DNA from: AP-15 sp963755435
GTDB lineage: Bacteria; Pseudomonadota; Alphaproteobacteria; ATCC43930; CGMCC-115725
Length of the DNA stretch: 64,000 bases
Direction of reading: 5' to 3'
Assembly (NCBI GenBank): GCA_963755435.1
Contig: CAVWJX010000003.1
Coordinates: 434,001 to 498,000 of the forward strand
Under the pieces are notes generated by a model. It did not search any database. It saw nothing but the letters and a program-made list of their open reading frames with translations, and was not told where the DNA came from. Below, in pieces: positions 42,926 through 52,585 of the stretch. How positions within the stretch are numbered: position 1 is the stretch's first letter; each line of letters starts with the position of its first letter. Made by a program: the position numbers and the translations under genes.

Positions 42926-45900
42926 AGCTCGGCCTGGCGGGTCTGTTGACCCGCACCTTCATCCAGTCGCCGCTGACGCCGCTGTTATTGCTCGCGGCGC
43001 TGATCGTCGGTGGGCTGGCGCTCGTTGAGCTGCCCCGCGAGGAAGACCCGCAGATCAGCGTGCCGATGATCGACATCATCGTCACCGCCAACGGCTACAA
43101 GGCGGCCGACGCGGTCGAGCTGATCACCAAGCCTCTTGAGGACATCGTCAAGGGCATTGACGGCGTCGAGCATACATATTCGACTAGCCAGGACAACTCG
43201 GTTCTCGTCACCGCGCAGTTCTATGTCGGCACCGCTGAAGACACGGCGCTGACGCGGGTGCATGAAGCGATCCGCAACCACATCGCCGAACTGCCGCTCG
43301 GCATTCCGATGCCGCTGATCATCGGCCGCGGCATCAACGATGTCGCAGTGCTGACGCTGACCCTGTCGCCGCAACCGGCGGCGGCCGCGCGCTGGAACGA
43401 TAATGGCCTCTATGAGGTAGCGAATGAGCTGCGCCATGAGCTCGACAAGGTCCCCAATGTCGGGCTCAGCTACATTGTCGGCGGCAGCCCGAGCCAGATC
43501 CGCGTCGAGCCCGACCCGGGGCGGCTGGCGCTCTACGGCATCACCCTCAATCAGCTCGTCGATACGCTGAAAAACGCCAACCGCTCGTTCGAGGTCGGCG
43601 CGTTCGAGCAGCGGGACCGGAACATCCCGGTCGTCGCCGGCCAGACGCTGCAGGGCGTCCCCGATATCGGCCTGTTGCTGCTGACATCGCGCGACGGCCG
43701 CCCGGTCTATGTCAAGGATGTCGCTAAGGTCGCCGTCGGCGCCGAACAGACCGGACATCAGGTCTGGACCTTCGAGCGCACCTCTGCGGGCGGATTGCAG
43801 CGGCTGCCGGCGGTGACGCTGGCCTTCGCCAAACGCAAGGGCGCCAACGCCGTCACCGTGGCTGACGATTTGCTGCAGCATCTCAAGCTGGTGCAGGGCC
43901 GCCTGGTGCCGAGTGATCTGTCGGTCACGGTGACCCGGGATTACGGCGCCACCGCCACCGAGAAAGCCAACGAGCTACTGTTTCATCTGGCGCTGGCCAC
44001 GGTATCGATCGTCGCTCTGATCACGTTAGCGATCGGCTGGCGCGAGGGCGTTGTCGTGCTGGTCGTGATCCCGACGACGATCCTATTGACGCTGTTCGCG
44101 GCCTGGCTGATGGGCTACACGATCAACCGCGTCAGCCTGTTCGCGCTGATCTTTTCAATCGGCATCCTGGTCGACGATGCGATCGTCGTCGTCGAAAACA
44201 TCGTGCGCCATTGGCATGCGCATCGCGGCCAGGATCTCGTCACCTCAGCCGTCAACGCCGTTGCCGAGGTGGGCAACCCGACGATTGTCGCGACGTTGAC
44301 GATCATCGTCGCCCTTCTACCGATGATGTTTGTCACTGGGATGATGGGTCCCTACATGAGCCCGATCCCGGCAAACGCCTCGACGGCGATGCTGTTCTCG
44401 TTTTTTGTCGCGGTCACGATCACGCCCTGGCTGCTCTACCGCATCGCGCGGGGGCCGTTCGAGAGCGGCGCGGCACTCGTCGCCGTGCATCCCTCGATTG
44501 GCGCGATGGGCCGGCTTTACCAGCACGTCGCGCGGCCGCTGTTGACCGGCCGGTGGCGGGCGAAATTATTTCTGTTGATCGTCGCCACCGCGACCGTCGG
44601 CGTCTGCGTGCTGTTCGCAACGAAGGACGTGACCGTCAAGCTGCTGCCGTTCGACAACAAGTCGGAATTGCAGGTCGTCGCCGATCTGCCGCAAGGCTCG
44701 ACGTTGGAAGACACCGAGCGGTTCCTAACCGCGGCGGCCGAGCGCCTGAAGAACGTGCCGGAACTGACCTCGATCCAGCTTTATGCCGGCACGGCGGCGC
44801 CGTTCAACTTCAACGGACTGGTGCGGCATTATTATCTGCGCGAAGGGCCGGAGCAGGGCGACCTGCAGATCAATCTGCTGGCCAAGGACGAGCGCGCTCG
44901 CGAGAGTCATGCGATCGCGATCGACCTTCGTCATCGTCTTGCCGATCTGCCGCGGCCACCGGGGACGGTCGTGCAGGTCGTCGAAGTGCCGCCGGGACCG
45001 CCGGTGCTCGCGACGCTGCTGGCGGAAGTCTACGGCCCGACGCAGAAAGCCCGCCGCGCTGCTGCGCAAAAGGTGGAACAAGCGTTCCACAAGGTGCCCT
45101 ACATCGTCGATATCGACGACACCTTCCACAAACCCGCTGCGCGGCTGCGATTTGCGATCAACGAGCCGGACCTCGAATTCTACGGCGTCGATCAGCAGGC
45201 GGTGTACGACACGATCCAGGCGCTGATCAGCGGCGTCGATATCGGCTATTCGCAGCGCGGCTATGGCACGAAGCCGATCGAGATCGCCGTCCGTTTGCCG
45301 AAAAGCACGTTGTGGTACGGCCAACGCATCCTGTCAACGCCGGTGCCGGCCGGCGGCACAGCGACGCGCGGGCCTAACGTCGAATTGGGCGACATCGTGA
45401 CAGTTCGCGGCGAACCGGCCTCCTACAGCCTCTTTCGCCGCGACAGCCGCCCGGCCGAGATGGTCGAAGCCAACCTCGCCGGCGCGTACGAGGCGCCGAT
45501 CTACGGCATGCTGGCCGTCGACAGCCTGCTGAACAAAATGGAATGGGGCAAGGCCGGGCCGGCGCGTATCCTTTACCATTCGCAGCCGCGCAACGAATCC
45601 AAGATTTCCGTCCTGTGGCAGGGCGAATGGGACGTGACGTACGTGACCTTTCGCGACATGGGCGCCGCCTTTATTGTAGCACTGCTCGGCATCTATCTGA
45701 TCGTTGTTGCGCAGTTCGGCTCGTTCCGGCTGCCGCTGGTGGTCCTCGCGCCGGTGCCGCTAACGCTGATCGGTATCGTGCTCGGGCACTGGCTGTTGCA
45801 TGCCGCGTTCACTGCGACCTCGATGATCGGCTTCATCGCGCTGGCCGGCATCGTCGTACGCAACTCGATACTGCTCGTCGATTTCATTGGTAACCGTCGC

Positions 45901-46170
45901 GCCGAGGGTACAGCGTTGCGCACGGCGTTGCTCGAAGCTGGTGCCATCCGTTTCAAGCCGATCTTCTTGACGGCGGCGGCGGCAATAATCGGCGCAGCAT
46001 TCATCTTGAGTGACCCGATCTTTCAGGGCCTTGCGATCTCGTTGGTGTTCGGTCTTGCCTCCTCGACGCTGTTGACCGTGTTGGTGATCCCGGCCCTTTA
46101 CATCTGGCTACGCGATGACGGGCGCGGGTTCGGGGTGCCCGAAACCAGGAGCCCGCCGCTGGTGGCTTGA
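42922..46170 (+). CDS. RND-family efflux permease
   Basis: A 1082-residue inner-membrane proton antiporter of the AcrB/HAE-like superfamily. It has twelve spans in two repeats, large periplasmic loops after TM1 and TM7, and the TM4 proton-relay motif GILVDDAIVVVENI. ELPREEDPQISVPMIDI near the start and the C-terminal GIVVRNSILLVDFI are typical of heavy-metal/unclassified RND pumps. Under a BigR-like repressor it may export a sulfur-stress or toxic organic compound. The TolC-type channel must come from elsewhere. Confidence 0.95.
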   Translation: MKLGLAGLLTRTFIQSPLTPLLLLAALIVGGLALVELPREEDPQISVPMIDIIVTANGYKAADAVELITKPLEDIVKGIDGVEHTYSTSQDNSVLVTAQFYVGTAEDTALTRVHEAIRNHIAELPLGIPMPLIIGRGINDVAVLTLTLSPQPAAAARWNDNGLYEVANELRHELDKVPNVGLSYIVGGSPSQIRVEPDPGRLALYGITLNQLVDTLKNANRSFEVGAFEQRDRNIPVVAGQTLQGVPDIGLLLLTSRDGRPVYVKDVAKVAVGAEQTGHQVWTFERTSAGGLQRLPAVTLAFAKRKGANAVTVADDLLQHLKLVQGRLVPSDLSVTVTRDYGATATEKANELLFHLALATVSIVALITLAIGWREGVVVLVVIPTTILLTLFAAWLMGYTINRVSLFALIFSIGILVDDAIVVVENIVRHWHAHRGQDLVTSAVNAVAEVGNPTIVATLTIIVALLPMMFVTGMMGPYMSPIPANASTAMLFSFFVAVTITPWLLYRIARGPFESGAALVAVHPSIGAMGRLYQHVARPLLTGRWRAKLFLLIVATATVGVCVLFATKDVTVKLLPFDNKSELQVVADLPQGSTLEDTERFLTAAAERLKNVPELTSIQLYAGTAAPFNFNGLVRHYYLREGPEQGDLQINLLAKDERARESHAIAIDLRHRLADLPRPPGTVVQVVEVPPGPPVLATLLAEVYGPTQKARRAAAQKVEQAFHKVPYIVDIDDTFHKPAARLRFAINEPDLEFYGVDQQAVYDTIQALISGVDIGYSQRGYGTKPIEIAVRLPKSTLWYGQRILSTPVPAGGTATRGPNVELGDIVTVRGEPASYSLFRRDSRPAEMVEANLAGAYEAPIYGMLAVDSLLNKMEWGKAGPARILYHSQPRNESKISVLWQGEWDVTYVTFRDMGAAFIVALLGIYLIVVAQFGSFRLPLVVLAPVPLTLIGIVLGHWLLHAAFTATSMIGFIALAGIVVRNSILLVDFIGNRRAEGTALRTALLEAGAIRFKPIFLTAAAAIIGAAFILSDPIFQGLAISLVFGLASSTLLTVLVIPALYIWLRDDGRGFGVPETRSPPLVA

Positions 46171-46204
46171 TCTTCGCAGGGTGGAGGCTGGACCGTCTGG
46201 CCGC

Positions 46205-47740
46205 TCAATCGGCTGGGCTGAGCCAGGTGTCGCCGACCCAGCCGCGCTCGTCGTATTCGGCCATGCAGCGGTCGACGAGTGCGGTCATCCCCTCCATCGT
46301 GCCGTCGCGGCGCGCGCCGGTCAGCGCCTGGATGCGGATGTCCTCGTGATTGCCGGCGTAGTTGCGCTCGTAAAGCTCGTGGCGGCCGCCGAACTCGGTG
46401 CCGATCGCGTCCCATAGGAGCTTCATAACCTTGATCCGCTCCTTGTAGCCGATGCCGTTCGAGCCGCGCACATAGCGCTTCAGATACGGATCGATCGCCG
46501 GGTTGTGGAAGTCCTTGACCGAGGACGGCAGATAGATCAGCGCCGAGGCGACGATCTTCTCGATGATCTCCTTGATCTTTGAGTACGCATCGGGGGCGAA
46601 CACGCGATAGGACAGCCCCGCCTGCAAATTCGGCAACAGCGCGTCGCCGACCCAGGGCTGCGGGTTGGCCGCCATGCAGTCGGACAACGACCAGAACAGA
46701 TTGCGCCACGACACGATCTCGCCGAGCATCGCCTGGTTGCCGCGGAACTCGTCGCCGCCGGTCGCGTGCAAGGCCCGCGCCACCAGCCCGCAGATGAAAT
46801 CGAGCTTGACCGCGAACCGGGTGCAGCCCTGAAAGCAGAAGCCGTTCAGAAACCCCGATCGCGGGTAGAAACTGAGGATCTTCTCCGGGTCGCGGTGGAC
46901 CAGGATGTTCTCCCAGGGGATCAGCACATTGTCGAGAATGAAGATCGCGTCGTTCTCGTCGAAGCGGGAGGATAACGGATAGTCGAACGGCGAACCGAGC
47001 TTGGCGGCGATCAGCTCGTAGGAATTGCGGCAGACGAGCTTCACCCCAGGCGCGTCCATCGGCAGGATGAACATGATCGCCAGATCGGGGTCGGTGGTCG
47101 CGGTCGCCGCATTCTGGCCGAGGAAATTGTAGTGGGTGATCGCCGCCGCGGTTGCCACCACCTTGGCGCCCGAGACGACGACGCCGGCGTCGCTCTCGCG
47201 CTCGATCGTGACGTAGACGTCCTTGACTTCGCTCGTCGGCCGGCCGCGGTCGACCGGCGGATTGACGATCGCGTGGTTCATGAACAGCACGTTTTCCTGG
47301 GCGCGGCGGTACCAGGCCTGCGCATTGGTGGCGAACCGGCCGTAATACTCGGCGTTGGCGCCGAGCGTGTTCATCAGCGAGGCTTTGTAGTCCGGGGTTC
47401 GCCCCATCCAGCCATAGGTCAGCCGCGACCATTCGGCGATGGCGCGCTGCTGTGCGATTAATTCGTCGCGTGAGCGGGCGACGCGGAAATATTTGTGGGT
47501 GAAGCCGCCCGAGTCGGTGTCGGTCGGCGAGGTCAGCACGTCCTTGGTTTTCGGGTCGTGCAGCGCATCATAGAGGCGCGCCAAGGACCGGACCGAATTG
47601 CGAAACGCCGGATGGCTGGCGACGTCCGCGACCCGCTCGCCGTCGATATAGACTTCGCGCCCGTCGCGCAGGCTCTCGATGTATTCGGCCCCGGTAAACG
47701 GGCGCGGCTCGCGGCCGGCTATTTTCTCCTCGGGCGTCAC
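46205..47740 (-). CDS. HpaB-family flavin-dependent aromatic monooxygenase
   Basis: A 511-residue oxygenase component of the 4-hydroxyphenylacetate 3-monooxygenase type (also 4-hydroxybutyryl-CoA dehydratase-like fold). Landmarks are FTGAEYIESLRDGREVYIDGERV, GFTHKYFRVARSRDELIAQQRAI, NHAIVNPPVDR and FILDNVLIPWENILVHRDP, with a four-helix C-terminal domain. FADH2 must come from a reductase not found nearby. The GTG at 47740 follows CCCGGAGGCCACAG; an ATG 11 codons upstream has no such site. Confidence 0.9.
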   Translation of the reverse strand: MTPEEKIAGREPRPFTGAEYIESLRDGREVYIDGERVADVASHPAFRNSVRSLARLYDALHDPKTKDVLTSPTDTDSGGFTHKYFRVARSRDELIAQQRAIAEWSRLTYGWMGRTPDYKASLMNTLGANAEYYGRFATNAQAWYRRAQENVLFMNHAIVNPPVDRGRPTSEVKDVYVTIERESDAGVVVSGAKVVATAAAITHYNFLGQNAATATTDPDLAIMFILPMDAPGVKLVCRNSYELIAAKLGSPFDYPLSSRFDENDAIFILDNVLIPWENILVHRDPEKILSFYPRSGFLNGFCFQGCTRFAVKLDFICGLVARALHATGGDEFRGNQAMLGEIVSWRNLFWSLSDCMAANPQPWVGDALLPNLQAGLSYRVFAPDAYSKIKEIIEKIVASALIYLPSSVKDFHNPAIDPYLKRYVRGSNGIGYKERIKVMKLLWDAIGTEFGGRHELYERNYAGNHEDIRIQALTGARRDGTMEGMTALVDRCMAEYDERGWVGDTWLSPAD

Positions 47741-47859
47741 CTGTGGCCTCCGGGCATGACTGGCGCGCCACAATAGGAAAAAGCCGGCGCCGGGGAAACC
47801 GCAACAGCTCGCGCCGACGCTGCAACCCGCGGCCCGATCCGCCGCTTCCTCTCAGGCCG

Positions 47860-47945
47860 TCATGGCCCGACTTGTTCCGGCCATCCACGTGCCCGCGTCG
47901 GGGTCGAGAACGGCGTGGATCACCGGGACGCGCCCGGTGATGACG
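47860..47945. repeat. dispersed palindromic repeat, second copy
   Basis: TCATGGCCCGACTTGTTCC...ATCCACG and CGTGGATCACCGG...CCGGTGATGACG form an imperfect inverted repeat of the same family as 32099-32178. It lies in the gap between the HpaB-like gene and the DUF6197-like gene, which holds nothing else. Confidence 0.7.
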
Positions 47946-48042
47946 ACGAGGAGTAGAGGCTCGTGCCGCACTGCACTCGGTTCTGCGGAACCGGGCAGCC
48001 CTGGCACGAGGCCGCATGAGAACTATCGAATTCGCTTGAGCG

Positions 48043-48510
48043 CTAGCGGATCGGGGCGCCGCGCTCGGCCATCGCGATCGCCTGGTCGAAGGCCGACAAC
48101 ACCGCGGCCTGCGGCGAGCGATCGTTCATCGTCTCGACATTGGTGAAGCCGCGCGAGCGGGCGACATTGATCAGCAAGGCATGCGCCGACCAGCCGAGGC
48201 TGGGATCGTTGAGCCGCTTGGCGGCGGCGCGCAAGGCGCCGACCGCGCAACGCTGGCCGCCGAACGAGCGATAAGTGCGCCGGGTCCAGTTTTTCGGGTC
48301 GACGATCAGCTCTCGTGCATCGCGTAAAAGTTCGGCGACGGCAAGGTCGCGGTCGCTCGGCGAGGGGGCGCGCAAGGCGCTCGGCCCGGTGTTCCTGCTG
48401 CGGCGCAACCGGGTTTCGAACCACAGCCGGCAGCCGTGACGGCTCCAGATCGGGAAGAGCCCGGTGTCATATGGTGTCGGCGCCGGGAAATACGTACCAT
48501 CGAACGGCAT
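48043..48510 (-). CDS. DUF6197-like protein
   Basis: A 155-residue protein. Its second half (LLRDARELIVDPKNWTRRTYRSFGGQRCAVGALRAAAKRL) follows the pattern of the DUF6197 family: an Ala/Leu helix, a xxWxxG turn and a single CAxGAL motif. The N-terminal 50 residues are variable. Function unknown. It is an isolated gene with its own promoter region to the right. Confidence 0.65.
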   Translation of the reverse strand: MPFDGTYFPAPTPYDTGLFPIWSRHGCRLWFETRLRRSRNTGPSALRAPSPSDRDLAVAELLRDARELIVDPKNWTRRTYRSFGGQRCAVGALRAAAKRLNDPSLGWSAHALLINVARSRGFTNVETMNDRSPQAAVLSAFDQAIAMAERGAPIR

Positions 48511-48969
48511 CGCGATCTCCTATCCTCTCCGTTACCATTTGAACTGTCCGGCGCCACACCACGCGGCGCTAGCCCCCCACGGCACGCCTCTCATCGGGTC
48601 GAGCCAAAATGCTTGCCGGGGTCGGCTGCTGTCGGCCACGCCCAATGTGATGGGCCCGGCCTGCAAAGTCCTGCAATCAGCCCCGTAGCTGATCTTTCCA
48701 GAGCTCAATCCGAACGGAATGATCGCGCCGAGGTCGGGAGCTTGTCAATCTTTCGAGCGGCGCTGGCGATGACCCCGCTGCGGCGATAATCGCCACAATA
48801 ACGACCAGCAGAATGGCATGTTCTGCAGGTAGAAATCCAAATCGCCGGACTGAAATGCCGGCGGCGCGGTCAACCGACAAAGCTCGGGCCGACTTGACGC
48901 CGGGCGAGGGCCGGCGACACAATCCACCGGATCGAGGCAGCTGCGGATCGAGGCAGGGGAGGCACCGAG
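48511..48969. other. intergenic, one doubtful membrane peptide
   Basis: About 460 bases. On the minus strand (48677-48922) a frame with a hydrophobic stretch (AILLVVIVAIIAAAG) could encode a small membrane protein of about 80 residues, but its start codon lacks a ribosome binding site. A good GAGGCAGGGGAGG site for the next gene ends this region. Confidence 0.35.
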
Positions 48970-49884
48970 ATGGCCGAAATACGCGTGATCGCCGACGGGT
49001 TGCGGTTTCCCGAAGGGCCGGTGGCGATGAAGGACGGCTCGGTCATCCTCGGCGAGATCGCCGGCGCTGCGGTCACCCGCATCGCCCGCGGCGGCGCCAA
49101 AGCGCCGATCGGCAATGCCGGCGGCGGCCCAAACGGGCTCGCGACCGGCCCCGATGGGGCGCTCTATGTGTGCAACAACGGCGGCAACGAGTACGCGCAA
49201 GGCGGGTTCCTGTCGACCGGGCCGGCAAAGGATTACCGCGGCGGCACGATCCAGCGGATCGACCTGCGGACCGGCGATGGTCGGGTGCTCTATGCCGAAT
49301 GCCAGGGCCATAAACTCTCGGCGCCGAACGACATCGTGTTCGACCGCGAGGGCGGTTTTTACTTCACCGATCTCGGCAAGAGGTATGCGCACCAGCGCGA
49401 CCATGGCGGTCTCTACTATGCGCTGCCCGACGGCTCGAAAATCGTCGAGCTGGCCTACCCGATTCTGAGCCCGAACGGGGTCGGCCTGTCGCCCGACGAA
49501 AACATCGTCTATGTCGCCGATACCGAATCTTCGCGGCTGTTCGCCTTCGACATCGTTTCGCCCGGCGTGCTGCGCACCGAGCCATTCCCGGCGCCTTATG
49601 GCGGGCGCCTGGTCTGCGGGTTGCCGGGGTTCCAGCGCTTTGACAGCCTCGCGCTCGAAGCCTCGGGCAACATCTGCGTCGCCACCCTGGTCACCGGCCA
49701 CATTACCGTCATCGCTCCCGACGGCCGCCTGGTGCGCCAGGTCAAGATGCCCGACGTGTACCCGACCAACATCTGCTTTGGCGGCGACGACATGAAAACC
49801 GCCTACATCACCCTCTCCGGGACGGGTCAGCTCGCGCAAATGGACTGGCCCGAACCCGGATTACGACTCAATTTCATGGCCTGA
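48970..49884 (+). CDS. SMP-30/gluconolactonase-family beta-propeller
   Basis: A 304-residue six-bladed propeller. The metal-binding residues are visible: Glu in RFPEGPVA, Asn in GPNGLATGPDGALYVCNN, Asn/Asp in LSAPNDIVFDREGGFYFTD and Asp in LSPDENIVYVADTES. Members hydrolyse lactones or organophosphates, or act on sugar acids. It is followed by a zinc alcohol dehydrogenase on the same strand, but a palindromic repeat lies between them. Confidence 0.88.
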   Translation: MAEIRVIADGLRFPEGPVAMKDGSVILGEIAGAAVTRIARGGAKAPIGNAGGGPNGLATGPDGALYVCNNGGNEYAQGGFLSTGPAKDYRGGTIQRIDLRTGDGRVLYAECQGHKLSAPNDIVFDREGGFYFTDLGKRYAHQRDHGGLYYALPDGSKIVELAYPILSPNGVGLSPDENIVYVADTESSRLFAFDIVSPGVLRTEPFPAPYGGRLVCGLPGFQRFDSLALEASGNICVATLVTGHITVIAPDGRLVRQVKMPDVYPTNICFGGDDMKTAYITLSGTGQLAQMDWPEPGLRLNFMA

Positions 49885-49917
49885 GAAGCCCGAAACTTGG
49901 TTCTGAAGTCATCATTA

Positions 49918-50001
49918 TTCCGTCACCCCCGCGCCAGCGGGGGACCAGGGCAGCGGTTCGAGAACTGACATCCCTGGGTTCCGGCTTTGGCGGGAATGAC
50001 G
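49918..50001. repeat. dispersed inverted repeat
   Basis: CGTCACCCCCGCGCCAGCGG...CCAGGG and CCCTGGGTTCCGGCTTTGG...AATGACG form imperfect 30-base arms around about 23 bases. It is a different repeat family from the copies at 32.1 and 47.9 kb, of the 'CGTCATTCCCGC...GCGGGAATGACG' type common in proteobacteria. Confidence 0.65.
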
Positions 50002-50023
50002 CGGGTGGAGGGGAGAAATTCCG

Positions 50024-51115
50024 ATGAAAGCCGCCGTGCTGCATGCCGCGAACCAGCCGCTGACGATTGAAGAGGTGGCGCTGACCAAGCCGGCCAGCCG
50101 CGAGGTCTTGATCCGCACCGCCTTTGCTGGGCTGTGCCACAGCGACCTGCACTTTATCGAGGGCCTCTATCCGCATCCGACACCGTGCGTGCTCGGCCAT
50201 GAATCGGCCGGGATTGTCGAGGCGGTCGGTGACGCGGTGACTTACGTCAAGCCCGGCGACCACGTCATTACCTGTCTTTCGGTGTTCTGCGGCACCTGCC
50301 CGCAATGCGTCACCGGGCATCCCAATCTGTGCGAGAACACCGAGGTCAAATTGCCGCCCGGCGTATCGCGCCGCCTGTCGTGGCAGGGCGGGCAGCTGAT
50401 GAACCAGTTCCTCAATCTTTCGTCCTTCGCCGAACAAATGCTGGTCCACGAAAACGCGATCGTGAAGATCGACGCCGATATTCCGCTCGACCGCGCGGCC
50501 CTGGTCGGCTGCGGGGTGATGACCGGGGTCGGTGCGGTATTCAATGCCGCCAAGGTCGAGCCCGGCTCGACCGTCGCGGTGATCGGCTGCGGCGGGGTTG
50601 GGCTGTCGGCGGTCAATGGTGCGGCCTTGGCCGGGGCCGAGCGGATCATCGCCATCGACACCGTGCCGTCAAAGCTCGAACTCGCCAAGACCCTCGGCGC
50701 CACCGATACCCTCAACGCCAGCAATGCCGACCCGGTCAAGGCGGTCCGGGAAATGACCGGCGGCGGCGTCAACTACTCGTTCGAGGCGCTCGGCACCAAG
50801 ACCACGGCCGAGCAGGCTTTTCAGATGCTGCGGGGCGGCGGCACCGCGACGATCATCGGCATGGTGCCGTTGGGCGTGAAGATCGAACTGCACGGCTACG
50901 ATTTTCTGCGCGACCGCAAATTGCAGGGCACCTCGATGGGCGGCAACCGCTTCCGGGTCGACATGCCGCGGCTGCTGTCGCTGTGGCGCCAGGGCCGCCT
51001 GAAGCTCGACCATCTGATCTCCGGCAAACTGAAGCTCGGGGAGATCAACGATGGCTTCGCCGCGCTCAAATCGGGCGCGCCGGTGCGTCAGCTGATCGAT
51101 TTCGCCGCGCTCTGA
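50024..51115 (+). CDS. zinc-dependent class III-like alcohol dehydrogenase
   Basis: A 363-residue medium-chain dehydrogenase. The catalytic zinc ligands are in GLCHSDLHF (Cys) and GHESAGIVEAVG (His, Glu). The structural zinc is bound by the four-cysteine loop CLSVFCGTCPQCVTGHPNLCENT. The NAD-binding fold is VAVIGCGGVGLSAVNGAALAGA. It resembles Rv-type and AdhC/AdhD-type enzymes that oxidise alcohols with a mycothiol- or thiol-independent mechanism. Its 3' end overlaps the convergent MFS gene by 28 bases. GGAGGGGAGAAATTCCG precedes ATG. Confidence 0.92.
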   Translation: MKAAVLHAANQPLTIEEVALTKPASREVLIRTAFAGLCHSDLHFIEGLYPHPTPCVLGHESAGIVEAVGDAVTYVKPGDHVITCLSVFCGTCPQCVTGHPNLCENTEVKLPPGVSRRLSWQGGQLMNQFLNLSSFAEQMLVHENAIVKIDADIPLDRAALVGCGVMTGVGAVFNAAKVEPGSTVAVIGCGGVGLSAVNGAALAGAERIIAIDTVPSKLELAKTLGATDTLNASNADPVKAVREMTGGGVNYSFEALGTKTTAEQAFQMLRGGGTATIIGMVPLGVKIELHGYDFLRDRKLQGTSMGGNRFRVDMPRLLSLWRQGRLKLDHLISGKLKLGEINDGFAALKSGAPVRQLIDFAAL

Positions 51116-52437
51116 GCCGGCTCTCGCCGCCGTGCCGGCGGCCGCCGCAATGCCCAGAAGGCGATGCAGCCGCACACGTAGGAGGCGATCGATAGACCAA
51201 AGGCCAGCTCGTAGCTGCCGGACAGGTCGAAGATCAGGCCCGCCGCCCACGAGCCCGCGGCCGAGCCGATGCCGCTGCCGATCGTGATCACGCCGAGGAT
51301 GGTGCCGAGTTGGCGGCCGGGAAAGAGGTCGGCGGTCTTGGCCGTGATCGCCGGGCCGCGCGCCCCCCAGGTCAGCCCGAACAGGCAGGCGAACAGCCAT
51401 AGGAGCCAACCCTGGGATGGCCCGGTGATGAAGAGGGCACAGAAGACGCCGAGGATCGAGACGGCGTAGGCCAGGATCGCCGACCATTCGCGCCCGATAT
51501 AGTCGGACAAGGTGCCGGTGACGATGGTGCCGGCGATCGCCAGAAAGCTGCCCGTCCCCAGAACCCAGGCGGCATAGATCTTGTCAAAGCCGCGATCGAC
51601 GGCAAAGGCCAGCTGGTGCAGCGACACCAGAAAGCTGCCAAGCCCGGTGAACAGGTAGACCGCGAACAACAGCCAGAAATGCGGCGTGCGCACCGCCTCG
51701 GTGAGTGTCCAGCCGGATGGCGGCAGCGCCGCGGGCGACGGTTCCGCCGGCGCCCCCCGGCGCGGCCCGATGGCGAGCAGCGGCTCGCTCGGCAGCGGCA
51801 TTGGCGCCGCGGTCCGGCGAAACACCGCCGCTAGCGGCACGATCATCGCCGCCATGAAGCCGGCCTGGATCACGAACGTCGCCCGCCACCCATAAGACGA
51901 GATCAGCACCTGTGCGATCGGCGCCGACCAGGCCCGGGCAAAGCCGTTGGCCGATTGCACGACCGAGATCGCCATTCCGCGCCGGCGCACGAAGCGTCGC
52001 GACAGCAGCGGCACGAAGACGACGAGGCCGAGGCAATTGGCGCCGACGGTCATGACCATGCCGTAGGCGGCGATCAGCTGCCACAAGGCCGAAATCTTGG
52101 CGCAGGCCAAGAGGCCGAGGATCAAGAGGCCGCCGCCGAGCAGCAGCAGGCGCAATGGCCCGAGCCGATCGACCAGTGCCCCGACCAGGGGCGAGCTGCC
52201 GCCGGCAACCAGCTGGGAGACCGAATAGGGGATCGAGGTCTCGGCCCGGCCCCAGCCGAAATCCTGGATGAACGCGACCAGGAAGATCGCATAGGACTGC
52301 ATCAGCCCGGTGCTGACGGTGAAGGCGGTGAAGGCGCCGCCGAGCAGCAGCCAGTCCGATCGGCCGCGGCGGAACGGCGTGGGGGTGCCGGAGATTGGCC
52401 GCGCAACCTCGTCGGGTTCGGGCCCGCGCAAATTGTT
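51088..52437 (-). CDS. MFS transporter (oxalate/monocarboxylate-type)
   Basis: About 449 residues with 12 predicted spans. The N half starts after SDWLLLGGAFTAFTVSTGLMQSYAIFLVAFIQDFGWGRAE, and LVGALVDRLGPLRLLLLGG carries the MFS A-like motif. A central Ala/Pro-rich loop separates the halves. The pattern GWxxAExS...SLxxLVxGxxSPxxGxLxDRxG is typical of monocarboxylate-porter-like MFS proteins. The substrate is probably a small organic acid, by family only. Confidence 0.9.
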   Translation of the reverse strand, partial: NNLRGPEPDEVARPISGTPTPFRRGRSDWLLLGGAFTAFTVSTGLMQSYAIFLVAFIQDFGWGRAETSIPYSVSQLVAGGSSPLVGALVDRLGPLRLLLLGGGLLILGLLACAKISALWQLIAAYGMVMTVGANCLGLVVFVPLLSRRFVRRRGMAISVVQSANGFARAWSAPIAQVLISSYGWRATFVIQAGFMAAMIVPLAAVFRRTAAPMPLPSEPLLAIGPRRGAPAEPSPAALPPSGWTLTEAVRTPHFWLLFAVYLFTGLGSFLVSLHQLAFAVDRGFDKIYAAWVLGTGSFLAIAGTIVTGTLSDYIGREWSAILAYAVSILGVFCALFITGPSQGWLLWLFACLFGLTWGARGPAITAKTADLFPGRQLGTILGVITIGSGIGSAAGSWAAGLIFDLSGSYELAFGLSIASYVCGCIAFWALRRPPARRREPAQSAAKSIS

Positions 52438-52585
52438 CATTCGCCGCCGCATTCCGGTTGCGGTGGGCCGGGCCGGCTGTCGGCCGGGGCCGGGTGCATG
52501 CCCACTGATCTGTCGGCCGGGGCAATGAAATCAAGCGGCTTGCGCCAATTCCCGACGCGCGGCAGGTAGACCGTATCGCCGGGGG

